Assembly (NCBI RefSeq): GCF_014109725.1
Contig: NZ_CP058554.1
Coordinates: 4,526,001-4,590,000, forward strand
Reading direction: 5' to 3'
From: Comamonas piscis
Lineage (GTDB): Bacteria > Pseudomonadota > Gammaproteobacteria > Burkholderiales > Burkholderiaceae_C
DNA: 64,000 bases
The notes under the pieces were generated by a model that saw nothing but the letters and a program-made list of their open reading frames with translations, made no database searches and was not told the DNA's origin. Shown one piece after another: positions 25,844-33,751 of this stretch (position 1 is the stretch's first letter; each line of letters begins with the position of its first letter). The translations under genes were made by a program, and so were the position numbers.

Positions 25844-26271
25844 GCAGGACTCAGCCGTTTGCTACATATAGCTGTCCAACTATCGTTGTGATGTTGGGCG
25901 GTACTTGACCAGGGACAATCCAGGGTGATGCACATGCTGTGCAAAAACCCACCCAAGCAGTGAGCAGCTCCAAGTTTTGCACAGCACTTTTTGGCGCCAG
26001 CGACATAGACTGGGCTTTGCAGCAGCCTGCCTGTGGTGGGGCCAGTGTGCTGAATGTTGCACGATATATGAAGGACGCCCGCAGCCGGCAGTAGCCCTGG
26101 GTGAGGGAGGCAAGCATGGCTGGACAAAAATCTTCAGCCGCTAGAACCCGCTTGCCAGGGATACCGCATCGCTGGTTTATCGAGACTCGTGGGCGCCAGC
26201 ATCGACGTACTGGCGGTGATCAGAGGTCCCCGCAAAGGCTGATGCCACAGCGCCATTGATCCGCCCCCAGA
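25844..26271. other. Gene-free junction between prophage/defence operon and chromosome
   Basis: No convincing gene is visible in these 428 bases. It contains the 12-bp inverted repeat described separately and begins right after the helicase stop. No integrase, repressor or tRNA is present, although the P2 map predicts an early region here. The exact prophage end cannot be fixed from the sequence alone. Confidence 0.5.
25935..25986. repeat. Perfect 12-bp inverted repeat
   Basis: TGCTGTGCAAAA (25935-25946) and its exact reverse complement (25975-25986) flank a 28-nt centre. The arm resembles the ends of the palindromic element at 28966-29134 (TGCTCTGCAAAAC), so both may derive from related insertion-sequence termini. 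Confidence 0.6.
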
Positions 26272-26724
26272 TCACCCGTTGCGTATATAGCTCGCCGTCA
26301 AGGTCACACCCGCGGCCGGCAGGCGGCTGTCGTTCTTGCCGCTGCGCATCAGCTGGCTGTAGAGCGGCAGCTGGTAGCAGTTGAACAGCTTCTGCATGCC
26401 AATGCTGACCGGTTTCTTGTTGTCGAACTGGTAGCGGCCCAGCACATCGACCTTGTAGTAGCTTTTCACATCGGCACGCGCGAACTGGGTCTCGCCATCG
26501 GCCAGGAGGTAGTCGCGTGCGCCAAACCAGTTGAACGAGGTACGAAGGCTCCAGCGGCTGCTGGGCTTGTGCAGATAGCCGCTGATCTTGCGCGGCGGGA
26601 TGCGGTAGCCCCTCTGATGGTTCTTCTTTGACCAAGACTGAACGCGCTCCCGCGACGACCATACAGCCCTCGGTCTGCCCCTCGCCATGGCCCATCCGGC
26701 ACCGCCTGGCTTGACGACTGTCAA
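26272..26724 (-). pseudogene. C-terminal remnant of a TonB-dependent siderophore receptor
   Basis: The frame encodes the last strands of an outer-membrane receptor barrel. Recognisable pieces are YRIPPRKISGYLHKP, FNWFGARDYLLADGE, YYKVDVLGRYQF, and the near-terminal QLPLYSQLMRSGKNDSRLPA followed by GVTLTASY, typical of ferric-siderophore receptors. About 110 residues are preserved; the plug and most of the barrel are missing upstream, where the frame continues only with unrelated Arg/Ser-rich sequence. It is therefore a truncated relic, perhaps cut when the neighbouring element inserted. An intact receptor of another subtype lies at 31316-33751. Confidence 0.75.
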
Positions 26725-26878
26725 GCATTACAGAGTATCAACCACATTTCTCGGATTCATAAAAATTGTCAAACATCTCGCAGCATAAAGATGGTTGACA
26801 TTGCCCTGTTTCCGCCGTCTGCACATCCTACTACCATGCATATCCATATTGAATAAAATTATTTCAAATAGGAATGCA

Positions 26879-28969
26879 ATGAACGGCTTCAGAATATCGA
26901 TGGCCCATTATCTGGGCCTGGGATGTGCAGTGGCAGCACTTCTCCAACCCCTGGCGGTCCAGGCCCAAACTGCACCTGTTATCTCCTGCAGCACCGACCC
27001 GGCCATATTCAACACCGGTATTGACGGCAGCAATGGCTACAGCATCAATAGCCCGAAGCTGGCTTTGGGCAGCAAGGATGCGCATTGGTCGATTGCGTCA
27101 GCCTTGGGCGATATCACCACCCCTGCTGCTGCTGCAGCGCTCACCTACGCCCAAGGCCCGGTGGACCGTCCGGGCGCCGGCAATGGTGCCTGGGTGCAAT
27201 CGCCCTTTGGCAATGCCCAATGGATTGGCGTGCAATATGGCAGAGACTATTACGTCTACCAATACCATTTCACGCTCGACCCGGCGGTGGATCCCGACAG
27301 TTTCAACCTGAGTTTGAACCTGTATGTGGATAACCAGGTCAGGCGTATCTTGGTGAATGATGCTGTATTTGATTACACCAACAATGGCGCCAGTTTGGGC
27401 GTCGGCGGTTTTGGCAGCGGCGGTAATGTCCCCGTGGTACTCAATAATGGTTTTAGAACCGGCACCAACACGATCTATGTCGTCGTCGGCAACCAGGGCG
27501 ACCCCTCGGGCCTGCTGGTGCAATCCAGCGGCACGGCATCGTGCTCGCCGCCGCTGTCGGTGGCCAAGCAGGCGGTCAACAACGATGGCAGCGCCTACAC
27601 CGGCCTGGCCAGCGCTAATGCCGCAGTGCTCTACGACATCACCGTCACCAATGCCAGCACGCGCGACGCCAGCGGCGCCCGCCTGCGCGATACCCTGCCC
27701 GATGGCCTGCAGACAGCCGTCAGCAGCTGGAGCTGCAGCCGCCCGGCCGGCAGCGCAGCCGTCTGCCCCGTGCCTGCCACCGGCAGCTTCCCACTCGATA
27801 CCGTGTTGCCGACCCTGCCAGCCGGCAGTGCGCTGGTGTTCCGCGTCAATTCGCGCTTCAGCAGCCCGCTGCCCGCAGGTGCCACGGTCATCACTAACAT
27901 CGCCACCATTGAGCCGCCCGCTACCAGCACGCTAAGCTGCGATGCGCGCGATGGCTTTCCCACGCCCTGCAGCGCCTCGGCATCGGTGGCCACCAGCCCC
28001 CTGCTCAGCGTGACCAAGACTGTGGACGCGACCGGGCCGCTCTACGCCGGGCAAAACGCTACCTACACCGTCACCGTCAAGAACGAAGGCGCGGCCGAGC
28101 TGACCGGCGTTGCGCTGTCTGACACCTTGCCCGCCGGCTTTGCCTCGGCCACCTGGAGCTGCCAGTCGCCCGTCGGCAGCCTCGCAGTCTGCCCCCAAGC
28201 CAGCGGCAGCCTGTCCGCAGGCGGCACGCTGAGCCAGACCATCGCCAGCATGCGCGCCAAGGCCAGCCTGGTCTACACCGTGGTCGCCACGGTGGACAAC
28301 ATCACCACTCGCATGGACCAGGTCAGCAACACCGCCAGCGTGACCGCCAGCAATGCCGAATGGCTGTGCTACAACCCAGCCAGCGCGCAGGTCCAGGACA
28401 AGCCCTGCAGCGCAGCGGCAGCGGTGGATCTGTGGCCCAACCCCTTGCTGCAACTAAGCAAGACGGCGCAAACGACCAGCGCGGTCTACGCCGGCCAAGC
28501 GATGAACTACAGCATCACCGCCCTCAACGCTGGTCAAGTGCCCGTCACCCATGCCCACATCAGCGACCCCCTGCCTGCCGGCCTGGAAAACGCCAGCTGG
28601 TCCTGCAGCAATAGCGGCGCTGCGCCCTGCGTGCCCGCCAGCGGCACGGGCGCGGTGGATGTGACCGTTGCCTCGCTGGCCGCCGGAGACAGCGTGACGA
28701 TCCAGTTGGCCACCACCATCAGCGCGCAGCCCCCAGCCAGCCTGGTCAACACCGCATCGCTGGTCGTGAGTGAGTCCAACGCCCAATGCACCGGCAGCAC
28801 CGCACACCCCTGCATCGCCACGGCGACTGTTGTCACCACTACCCCACCTGTGCCCAGCAAGGCGACGGCGGTGCCCAGCCTGCAGCAATGGAGCCTGGCA
28901 CTGCTGACGATACTGACCGCAGGCATCGGAGCATGGCGCATGCGGAAGCGCGTTCAACGCATCCGCTAA
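26879..28969 (+). CDS. Exported DUF11-repeat protein with IPTL-CTERM anchor
   Basis: A 696-residue surface or envelope protein. The start at 26879 is chosen for the signal peptide (MNGFRISMAHYLGLG, then AVAALLQPLAVQAQ) and an AGGA 6-7 nt upstream. After an N-terminal beta domain (residues 30-220) come three DUF11/conserved-repeat domains, each with LSVTKTV-, GQNATYTVTV- and LPAGFASATWSC-type motifs, starting near residues 225, 360 and 520. The C-terminus (VPSLQQWSLALLTILTAGIG, then WRMRKRVQ) is an IPTL-CTERM sorting signal, common in betaproteobacteria. The role is unknown; cell-surface adhesion or matrix is plausible. Its stop lies inside the palindromic element that follows. Confidence 0.85.
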   Translation: MNGFRISMAHYLGLGCAVAALLQPLAVQAQTAPVISCSTDPAIFNTGIDGSNGYSINSPKLALGSKDAHWSIASALGDITTPAAAAALTYAQGPVDRPGAGNGAWVQSPFGNAQWIGVQYGRDYYVYQYHFTLDPAVDPDSFNLSLNLYVDNQVRRILVNDAVFDYTNNGASLGVGGFGSGGNVPVVLNNGFRTGTNTIYVVVGNQGDPSGLLVQSSGTASCSPPLSVAKQAVNNDGSAYTGLASANAAVLYDITVTNASTRDASGARLRDTLPDGLQTAVSSWSCSRPAGSAAVCPVPATGSFPLDTVLPTLPAGSALVFRVNSRFSSPLPAGATVITNIATIEPPATSTLSCDARDGFPTPCSASASVATSPLLSVTKTVDATGPLYAGQNATYTVTVKNEGAAELTGVALSDTLPAGFASATWSCQSPVGSLAVCPQASGSLSAGGTLSQTIASMRAKASLVYTVVATVDNITTRMDQVSNTASVTASNAEWLCYNPASAQVQDKPCSAAAAVDLWPNPLLQLSKTAQTTSAVYAGQAMNYSITALNAGQVPVTHAHISDPLPAGLENASWSCSNSGAAPCVPASGTGAVDVTVASLAAGDSVTIQLATTISAQPPASLVNTASLVVSESNAQCTGSTAHPCIATATVVTTTPPVPSKATAVPSLQQWSLALLTILTAGIGAWRMRKRVQRIR

Positions 28970-29134
28970 GGATGCTCTGCAAAACCCTCGCCAAACGGGA
29001 TGGACGCGGATCGGGATGAGACGCAAGGCGTCTTTTGCAGTCAATAGCAGTAGCTATTGACAAGGAAGACAACGCAGCGGATCGCCCGAGACCGCGTTCA
29101 GACCACGGCAGGGAGTTTTGCAGAGGATCCCTAA
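28966..29134. mobile_element. Palindromic MITE-like element (169 bp)
   Basis: Ends CTAAGGATGCTCTGCAAAAC (left) and the reverse complement TTAGGGATCCTCTGCAAAAC (right, 29115-29134) match at 17 of 20 positions. The centre is a 9-bp perfect hairpin GTCAATAGC-AGTA-GCTATTGAC at 29040-29061, centred at 29050.5, the exact midpoint of the element. Intermediate arms also match in blocks (ACGCGG, TCGGG). The ends resemble IS5-family termini (CTCTGCAAAACC). There is no coding capacity. The left end overlaps the stop codon of the DUF11 gene, and GACGC-AAG-GCGTC-TTTT at 29020-29036 could act as its terminator. Confidence 0.65.
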
Positions 29135-29299
29135 GCATCTCGATCAATGCCCAGGGTGCGCAGGCGCAGTGCCCCTGGGTCATCCACCCATCCCGCTGAC
29201 GGACTGGCGTACAGGGCGGCCCGTCCCCCTTCAGGCACATTGACACAAATTGCCACAAATCGACAAACCGGCTCCAAACTCGGGTGTCAGCATGTGCGG

Positions 29300-29605
29300 A
29301 TGAATGATGACCGAGCCCCCAACATGGCAGCGTCGGCCTTCCCCGCCGCCCCCTGGTTCAAACGCAGCCGCCATGTGCGCATACGGCCCACGCCAGCGCG
29401 GCTGCGGGTGCTGGAGGCCATCGTCCAGTTGGGCCGCTCCAGGGTCAAATGTGCCGATATCACCTTGCACCTGGCCCAAAGCGGCGCCCCACTGCCAGCG
29501 GCCACCATCTACTGCGTGGCCAAGGAAATGGCCCAGGCCGGCCTGCTGATGCGCGACCGCGAAGATGGCGGTTTGACGGTCTACAGCCTGGCGGCTGGCG
29601 TCTAA
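29300..29605 (+). CDS. Short Fur-like winged-helix protein
   Basis: A 101-residue protein; I use the ATG at 29300, as the upstream frame has no family resemblance. Residues 30-98 follow the DNA-binding domain of Fur proteins: RPTPARLRVLEAIVQLG, then ITLHLAQSGAPLPAATIYCV and a wing ending LTVYSL. The protein stops where Fur's dimerisation domain would begin, and the metal-binding His/Cys residues are absent. It precedes a Fur box and an iron-regulated sigma gene, so it may modulate the siderophore locus. It could alternatively be a degenerate Fur paralogue. Confidence 0.65.
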   Translation: MNDDRAPNMAASAFPAAPWFKRSRHVRIRPTPARLRVLEAIVQLGRSRVKCADITLHLAQSGAPLPAATIYCVAKEMAQAGLLMRDREDGGLTVYSLAAGV

Positions 29606-29724
29606 AGCAACGCTGCGGCCGCTACCTGGCTCGCGGGCACAGCGGCCCTTATCGCCACCGCTCAACGGCTTCCAAACCAAGGCGAATGCTGCCCTGCAGC
29701 AAGGGCTAATCGCGCCGAGGCTAG

Positions 29725-29743
29725 AATGATAATAACTATCATT
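29725..29743. promoter_or_regulatory. Fur box upstream of fecI-like gene
   Basis: AATGATAATAACTATCATT is a near-perfect dyad; the core TGATAATAACTATCA matches 13 of 15 bases of the Fur core TGATAATCATTATCA. It ends 13 nt before the sigma factor start, so Fe-Fur would block its transcription when iron is plentiful. Confidence 0.88.
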
Positions 29744-29756
29744 CACATTTCTTTCC

Positions 29757-30263
29757 GTGGTGGACCCCTCTCGCGACCAAGCCCTGCACACGCTCTACAC
29801 CTCGCACCATTCCTGGCTGCTGGGCATGCTGCACCGCCGTATCCGCAACCGCAGTGATGCGCAGGACCTCACCTCAGAGACGTTTCTACAGGTGGTGGAT
29901 TCGAGCCTGGACCCGCGCAGCTTCCAGGAACCACGCGCCTTTCTGACGACGGTTGCCAAGCGCATCCTCTTCCATTTCCAGCGCCGCCAGGCGCTGGAGC
30001 GCCAGTACCTGGAGAGCATGGCCGCGCTGCCCATGCCTTGCGTGCCGTCGGTCGAAGACCAGGCGCTGGTGATCGAGGCCATTGCCGAGATCGACCGCAT
30101 TCTGCATGGCCTGCCGCTGCCCGTACGCACCGCCTTTGTCTACAGCCAGCTCGATGACATGCCGCATGAAGAGATCGCCGCGCGGCTGCAGGTGTCGGTG
30201 CGCACCGTCTCGCGCTACCTGACCCAGGCCTTGCAGCACTGCATGCAGGCCCAGCTGCGCTGA
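29757..30263 (+). CDS. fecI: FecI-type ECF sigma factor
   Basis: This 168-residue extracytoplasmic-function sigma factor is read from the GTG at 29757 (another GTG follows). Region 2 lies at about residues 10-75 (YTSHHSWLLGMLHRRIRNRS, DAQDLTSETFLQV, REPRAFLTTVAKRI) and region 4 at about 105-165 (LPLPVRTAFVYSQLDDMPHE, VSVRTVSRYL). It should direct transcription of the downstream receptor gene when the ferric-siderophore signal is relayed through FecR. The stop and the fecR start share a base (TGATG). A Fur box lies immediately upstream. Confidence 0.9.
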   Translation: MVDPSRDQALHTLYTSHHSWLLGMLHRRIRNRSDAQDLTSETFLQVVDSSLDPRSFQEPRAFLTTVAKRILFHFQRRQALERQYLESMAALPMPCVPSVEDQALVIEAIAEIDRILHGLPLPVRTAFVYSQLDDMPHEEIAARLQVSVRTVSRYLTQALQHCMQAQLR

Positions 30264-31228
30264 TGGCCTCGCCACCCCCGTTGGATGCGGCCACCCAGCA
30301 GGCGATTGACTGGATGGTCTGCCTCAGCTCCGGCCGCGTGCAGCCCGCGGAGCGCCAGGCCTTTGAACGCTGGCAGGCCGCAGACCCCGCCCATGCCCAG
30401 GCCTGGGAACGCCTGCAAGACACCGTGGGCCGGCCCGTGGGCGCACTGCGCGCCATCGATGGCCGCCAACCTGGCCAGGCCCAGCAGGCGCGCCAGCTCT
30501 TGCTGCAACCCCGGCGCCGCACCGCCCTCAAAGGCCTGGCCGTGGTGGCCAGCGCCGGCGTGGGCCTGCTGCTGCTGGACCGCTGGCAACCGCTGGGCGC
30601 CGTGCTGGCCGATTACAGCACCGGCACCGGCCAGCGCGCCCGCTTTGCGCTGCCCGATGGCAGCACCCTGGTCCTCAATGCGCGCAGCCGCGTCAACCTG
30701 GCGTTTGACGAAGGCCTGCGGCGCCTGCGCCTGCTCGAAGGCGATATCGTCGTGCAGGTCGCAGCCGATGCGCAGCGCCCCCTGGTGGTCTCCACCGCGC
30801 AGGCCGATATCCGCGCGCTGGGCACGCAGTTCGCCGTTGAGCAATTCGCTGAGCGCACCCAGGTGCGCGTGCTGGAAAGCCGGGTCGAGCTGCGCAGCAC
30901 GAGCGGCGAAAGCGCGGTGCTGCGCAGTGGCGAGGCGGCCCAGGTCGATGCCGCAGGGCTGCAGCGCCTGGCCGCCGACCAGATGCCCAGCACCGAATGG
31001 CAGCGCGGCTGGCTGGTGGTGCAGCAGCGCCCCTTGCACGAGGTCATTGCCCAGCTGCAGCGCTACCGCCATGGCCTGCTGCGCGTCTCACCCGAGGCAG
31101 CGCAGATCCAGGTGCAGGGTGTCTTCCCCCTAGACGACATTGAGCGCGCGCTGACCGGTCTGGCCGAGACCTTGCCGATCCGCGTACAGCGTTTTGGCGG
31201 CTGGCTCACCCGCATTGATGTGCGCTAA
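30263..31228 (+). CDS. fecR: FecR-type anti-sigma / sigma regulator
   Basis: A 321-residue inner-membrane regulator that carries the signal from the loaded TonB receptor to the FecI-type sigma factor. The N-terminal cytoplasmic domain (about 10-50) has AIDWMVCLSSGRVQPAERQAF; a membrane segment follows at about 90-105. The periplasmic FecR domain spans about 120-215 (FALPDGSTLVLNARSRVNL). A C-terminal STN-like domain near 255-320 (VFPLDDIERALTGLAETLPI) would contact the receptor's signalling domain. It is co-translated with the sigma gene. Confidence 0.92.
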   Translation: MASPPPLDAATQQAIDWMVCLSSGRVQPAERQAFERWQAADPAHAQAWERLQDTVGRPVGALRAIDGRQPGQAQQARQLLLQPRRRTALKGLAVVASAGVGLLLLDRWQPLGAVLADYSTGTGQRARFALPDGSTLVLNARSRVNLAFDEGLRRLRLLEGDIVVQVAADAQRPLVVSTAQADIRALGTQFAVEQFAERTQVRVLESRVELRSTSGESAVLRSGEAAQVDAAGLQRLAADQMPSTEWQRGWLVVQQRPLHEVIAQLQRYRHGLLRVSPEAAQIQVQGVFPLDDIERALTGLAETLPIRVQRFGGWLTRIDVR

Positions 31229-31315
31229 AAAATATTTTTCAAAAACACTGTCCGGTTTCGCGTGCTCGATACACAAGCCTTCCAGATGCACCACAAAAGC
31301 ACAGGGAAGTTCCAT

Positions 31316-33751
31316 ATGTTTCGCAGCACACCTTTCTTTCGCCGCTCGGTTCTAGCCGCCTCGCTGGCGCTGGCCGGCGCCTCGGCCAGCCAGGCACAAA
31401 CATCGCCCTCCGCCGCCGCGCGCAGCACACCCGCCGCCATGCAGTCGGCACTGGGGATCGACATCGCCAGCGGCCCGCTGGCCCAGACCTTGAACGCCAT
31501 CGCCACCCAGGCGGGCCTGGTCGCGTCGATGGACCCGGCCCTGCTTGCAGGCCGCCAGGCCCCGGCCATCAGCGCCCGACTGACGGTGGAACAGGCCTTG
31601 CAGCAAGCGCTGCGCGGCAGCGGCCTGGCACTGGCCATCACCGCCAGCGGCGCGATCAGCGTGCAGCCGGCCGCCGCATCCTCAGCCACCCCGGCCGATG
31701 CCGCAGCCGAGGCAGCCGCTGCCATCTCGCTGCCCACCACGGTGGTGCGCGACAGCTATGCAGGCGCCACCACCGAGCACAGCCAGTCCTACACCACGCG
31801 GGCGGTGAGTATTGGCAAGACTGAGCAAGCGCTGCGCGAGATTCCGCAGTCCATCTCGGTGCTGACGCGCCAGCAGATCGAAGACCAGAACGCCACCACC
31901 TTGGCCGACTCCATGCGCTATGTCACCGGCATGCGCACCAAGCCCACCGGCACCGGCATCGTCAACATCGAGGCCCGGGGCTTTCTGATGGGCAACTACC
32001 TGATCGATGGCTTGCCTGCGAAAGGCGGCCAGGGCATCTGGGGCAACACCTTGATGGATGTGGGCCTGTACGACCGGGTGGAGATATGGCGCGGCCCCAC
32101 CGGCCTGCTCGAAGGCGCGGGCGAGCCCTCGGGCACCATCAACCTGGTGCGCAAGCGCGCGCATGCGGATTTTCTGGTGCAATCGGCCACCGTGCTGGGC
32201 TCCTGGGGCCAGCGCCGCCAAGAGCTGGATGTGACCGGCGCGCTCAATGCCTCGGGCACCTTGCGTGGGCGCCTGGTAGGCATCTATGACGACCGCGACA
32301 GCTTTGTCGACGAGGTCTACCTGCGCCGCAACACGGTCTATGGCACCTTGGAGTACGACTTCAGCCCCAGCACCACCTTGTCCATCGGCGCGACCGAGCA
32401 GCGCGGCAGCTCGCTGTCCTTTGCCGGCCTGCCGCTGCTGGCCGATGGCCGCAACCCGGACCTGGACCGCTCGACCTTTCTGGGCTCCATCCATGGCAAG
32501 AAAGAAGACTATGCGCAACGCTACTTTGCCGAGCTGGAGCACCAGCTGGATGGTGGCGGCAAGTTCAAGCTGAGCGCCAACCAGTTTCTGCGCGGCACCG
32601 AGTTTGACCGCTACTGGTCCAACAGCTACCTGAACCCGGTCAGCCGCGAGGTGACCATCCTCGGCACCCACCAAAAATCGCGCGAGCGCGACCGGGGCGT
32701 GGATGCCTACCTGTCGCTGCCGATGGATTGGAACGGGCTGGAGCAGACCCTGATCGTCGGCGCCAACTACCAGACCTACCAGGGCGGCCAGGTGCAAGGC
32801 AGCCCCACCAGCTTTCAGCAGAATGCCGACCAGCCCGACCATGTCCTGCTGATGCCGCCGCAGCGCATTGGCACCCTGCCCAAGACCCGGGTCACCAACC
32901 ACGGCGTCTATGCCCATGCCCGCATCAAGCCCGTGCAGCCCCTCACCGTGCTGGTGGGCGGCCGCCTGGCCTGGTGGGAGACGCAAGACCCCGAGCAACC
33001 GGCCAATGACCAATCGATCCGTGCCAAGTTCGTGCCCAGCCTGGGCTTGGTTTATGACCTGAACACGCAGCTGTCCGTCTATGCCAGCGCCAACAAGGTG
33101 TTTGCGCCGCAGACCGATACGGTGGTGAGCGGCGCCTTTCTGCCGGCCCGAACCGGCAACCAGCTGGAGATGGGCATCAAGGGCGAGTTCATGGACAAGC
33201 GCCTCAACGCGCACCTGGCGGTGTTCCGCATCCAGGATGAAAACCGCGCGGTGACCGACCCGCTCAACGAAGGCTTTTCGCTGCCCTCCGGTGTGGTGTG
33301 CAGCCAGGGCTTTGAGGCCGAGGTATCGGGCAAGCTGACCCCGCAGTGGGACATGACTGCCGGCTATGCCTACACCGATACGCGCCACGTCAGCGGCAGC
33401 GTGGATACCGAGGGCCAGCCGTTCAACAGCTCCTTCCCACGCCATAACTTCTCGCTGTGGACCAAGTACCGCTTTGCGGCCGAGCCACTGCGCCGGCTGT
33501 GGATTGGCGGCGGCATGCAGGCTTACAGCAGCAATGCCACGACCTATGGCAATACCACCTGGCGCCAGGGTGGCTATGCCGTCTATGCGCTGCAGGCGGG
33601 CTATGAGATCAACCGCCACCTGCAAGCCACGGTGACGGTGAACAACCTGTTTGACCGGACTTATTTCGACCGCCTTGCCGGCGGCCGCTACCGCCAGACC
33701 TACTACGGCGATCCACGCAATATCACCGTCGCGCTGCGCGCCGCGTTCTGA
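31316..33751 (+). CDS. TonB-dependent siderophore receptor with signalling domain
   Basis: An 811-residue outer-membrane receptor importing a ferric siderophore. The start at 31316 gives a clear signal peptide (MFRSTPFFRRSVLAASLALA..ASQAQ) and has AGGGAAG 8 nt upstream. An N-terminal STN signalling domain (about 45-120; LGIDIASGPLAQTLNAIATQ) is followed by the plug (about 155-265; REIPQSISVLTRQQIEDQN, VEIWRGPTGLLEG) and a 22-strand barrel ending in NITVALRAAF with terminal Phe. The STN domain pairs with FecR upstream. A TGTCCGG box at 31249-31255 may belong to the sigma-dependent promoter. The stop and permease start overlap (TGATG). Confidence 0.93.
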   Translation: MFRSTPFFRRSVLAASLALAGASASQAQTSPSAAARSTPAAMQSALGIDIASGPLAQTLNAIATQAGLVASMDPALLAGRQAPAISARLTVEQALQQALRGSGLALAITASGAISVQPAAASSATPADAAAEAAAAISLPTTVVRDSYAGATTEHSQSYTTRAVSIGKTEQALREIPQSISVLTRQQIEDQNATTLADSMRYVTGMRTKPTGTGIVNIEARGFLMGNYLIDGLPAKGGQGIWGNTLMDVGLYDRVEIWRGPTGLLEGAGEPSGTINLVRKRAHADFLVQSATVLGSWGQRRQELDVTGALNASGTLRGRLVGIYDDRDSFVDEVYLRRNTVYGTLEYDFSPSTTLSIGATEQRGSSLSFAGLPLLADGRNPDLDRSTFLGSIHGKKEDYAQRYFAELEHQLDGGGKFKLSANQFLRGTEFDRYWSNSYLNPVSREVTILGTHQKSRERDRGVDAYLSLPMDWNGLEQTLIVGANYQTYQGGQVQGSPTSFQQNADQPDHVLLMPPQRIGTLPKTRVTNHGVYAHARIKPVQPLTVLVGGRLAWWETQDPEQPANDQSIRAKFVPSLGLVYDLNTQLSVYASANKVFAPQTDTVVSGAFLPARTGNQLEMGIKGEFMDKRLNAHLAVFRIQDENRAVTDPLNEGFSLPSGVVCSQGFEAEVSGKLTPQWDMTAGYAYTDTRHVSGSVDTEGQPFNSSFPRHNFSLWTKYRFAAEPLRRLWIGGGMQAYSSNATTYGNTTWRQGGYAVYALQAGYEINRHLQATVTVNNLFDRTYFDRLAGGRYRQTYYGDPRNITVALRAAF

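Noticed and set aside
26177..26728. 183-codon minus-strand frame over the receptor remnant
   Set aside because: The alternative frame at 26272-26724 carries the receptor homology; the longer one is an out-of-frame shadow.
31682..33625. 647-codon minus-strand frame
   Set aside because: Antisense shadow of the TonB-dependent receptor, whose domains are unambiguous.
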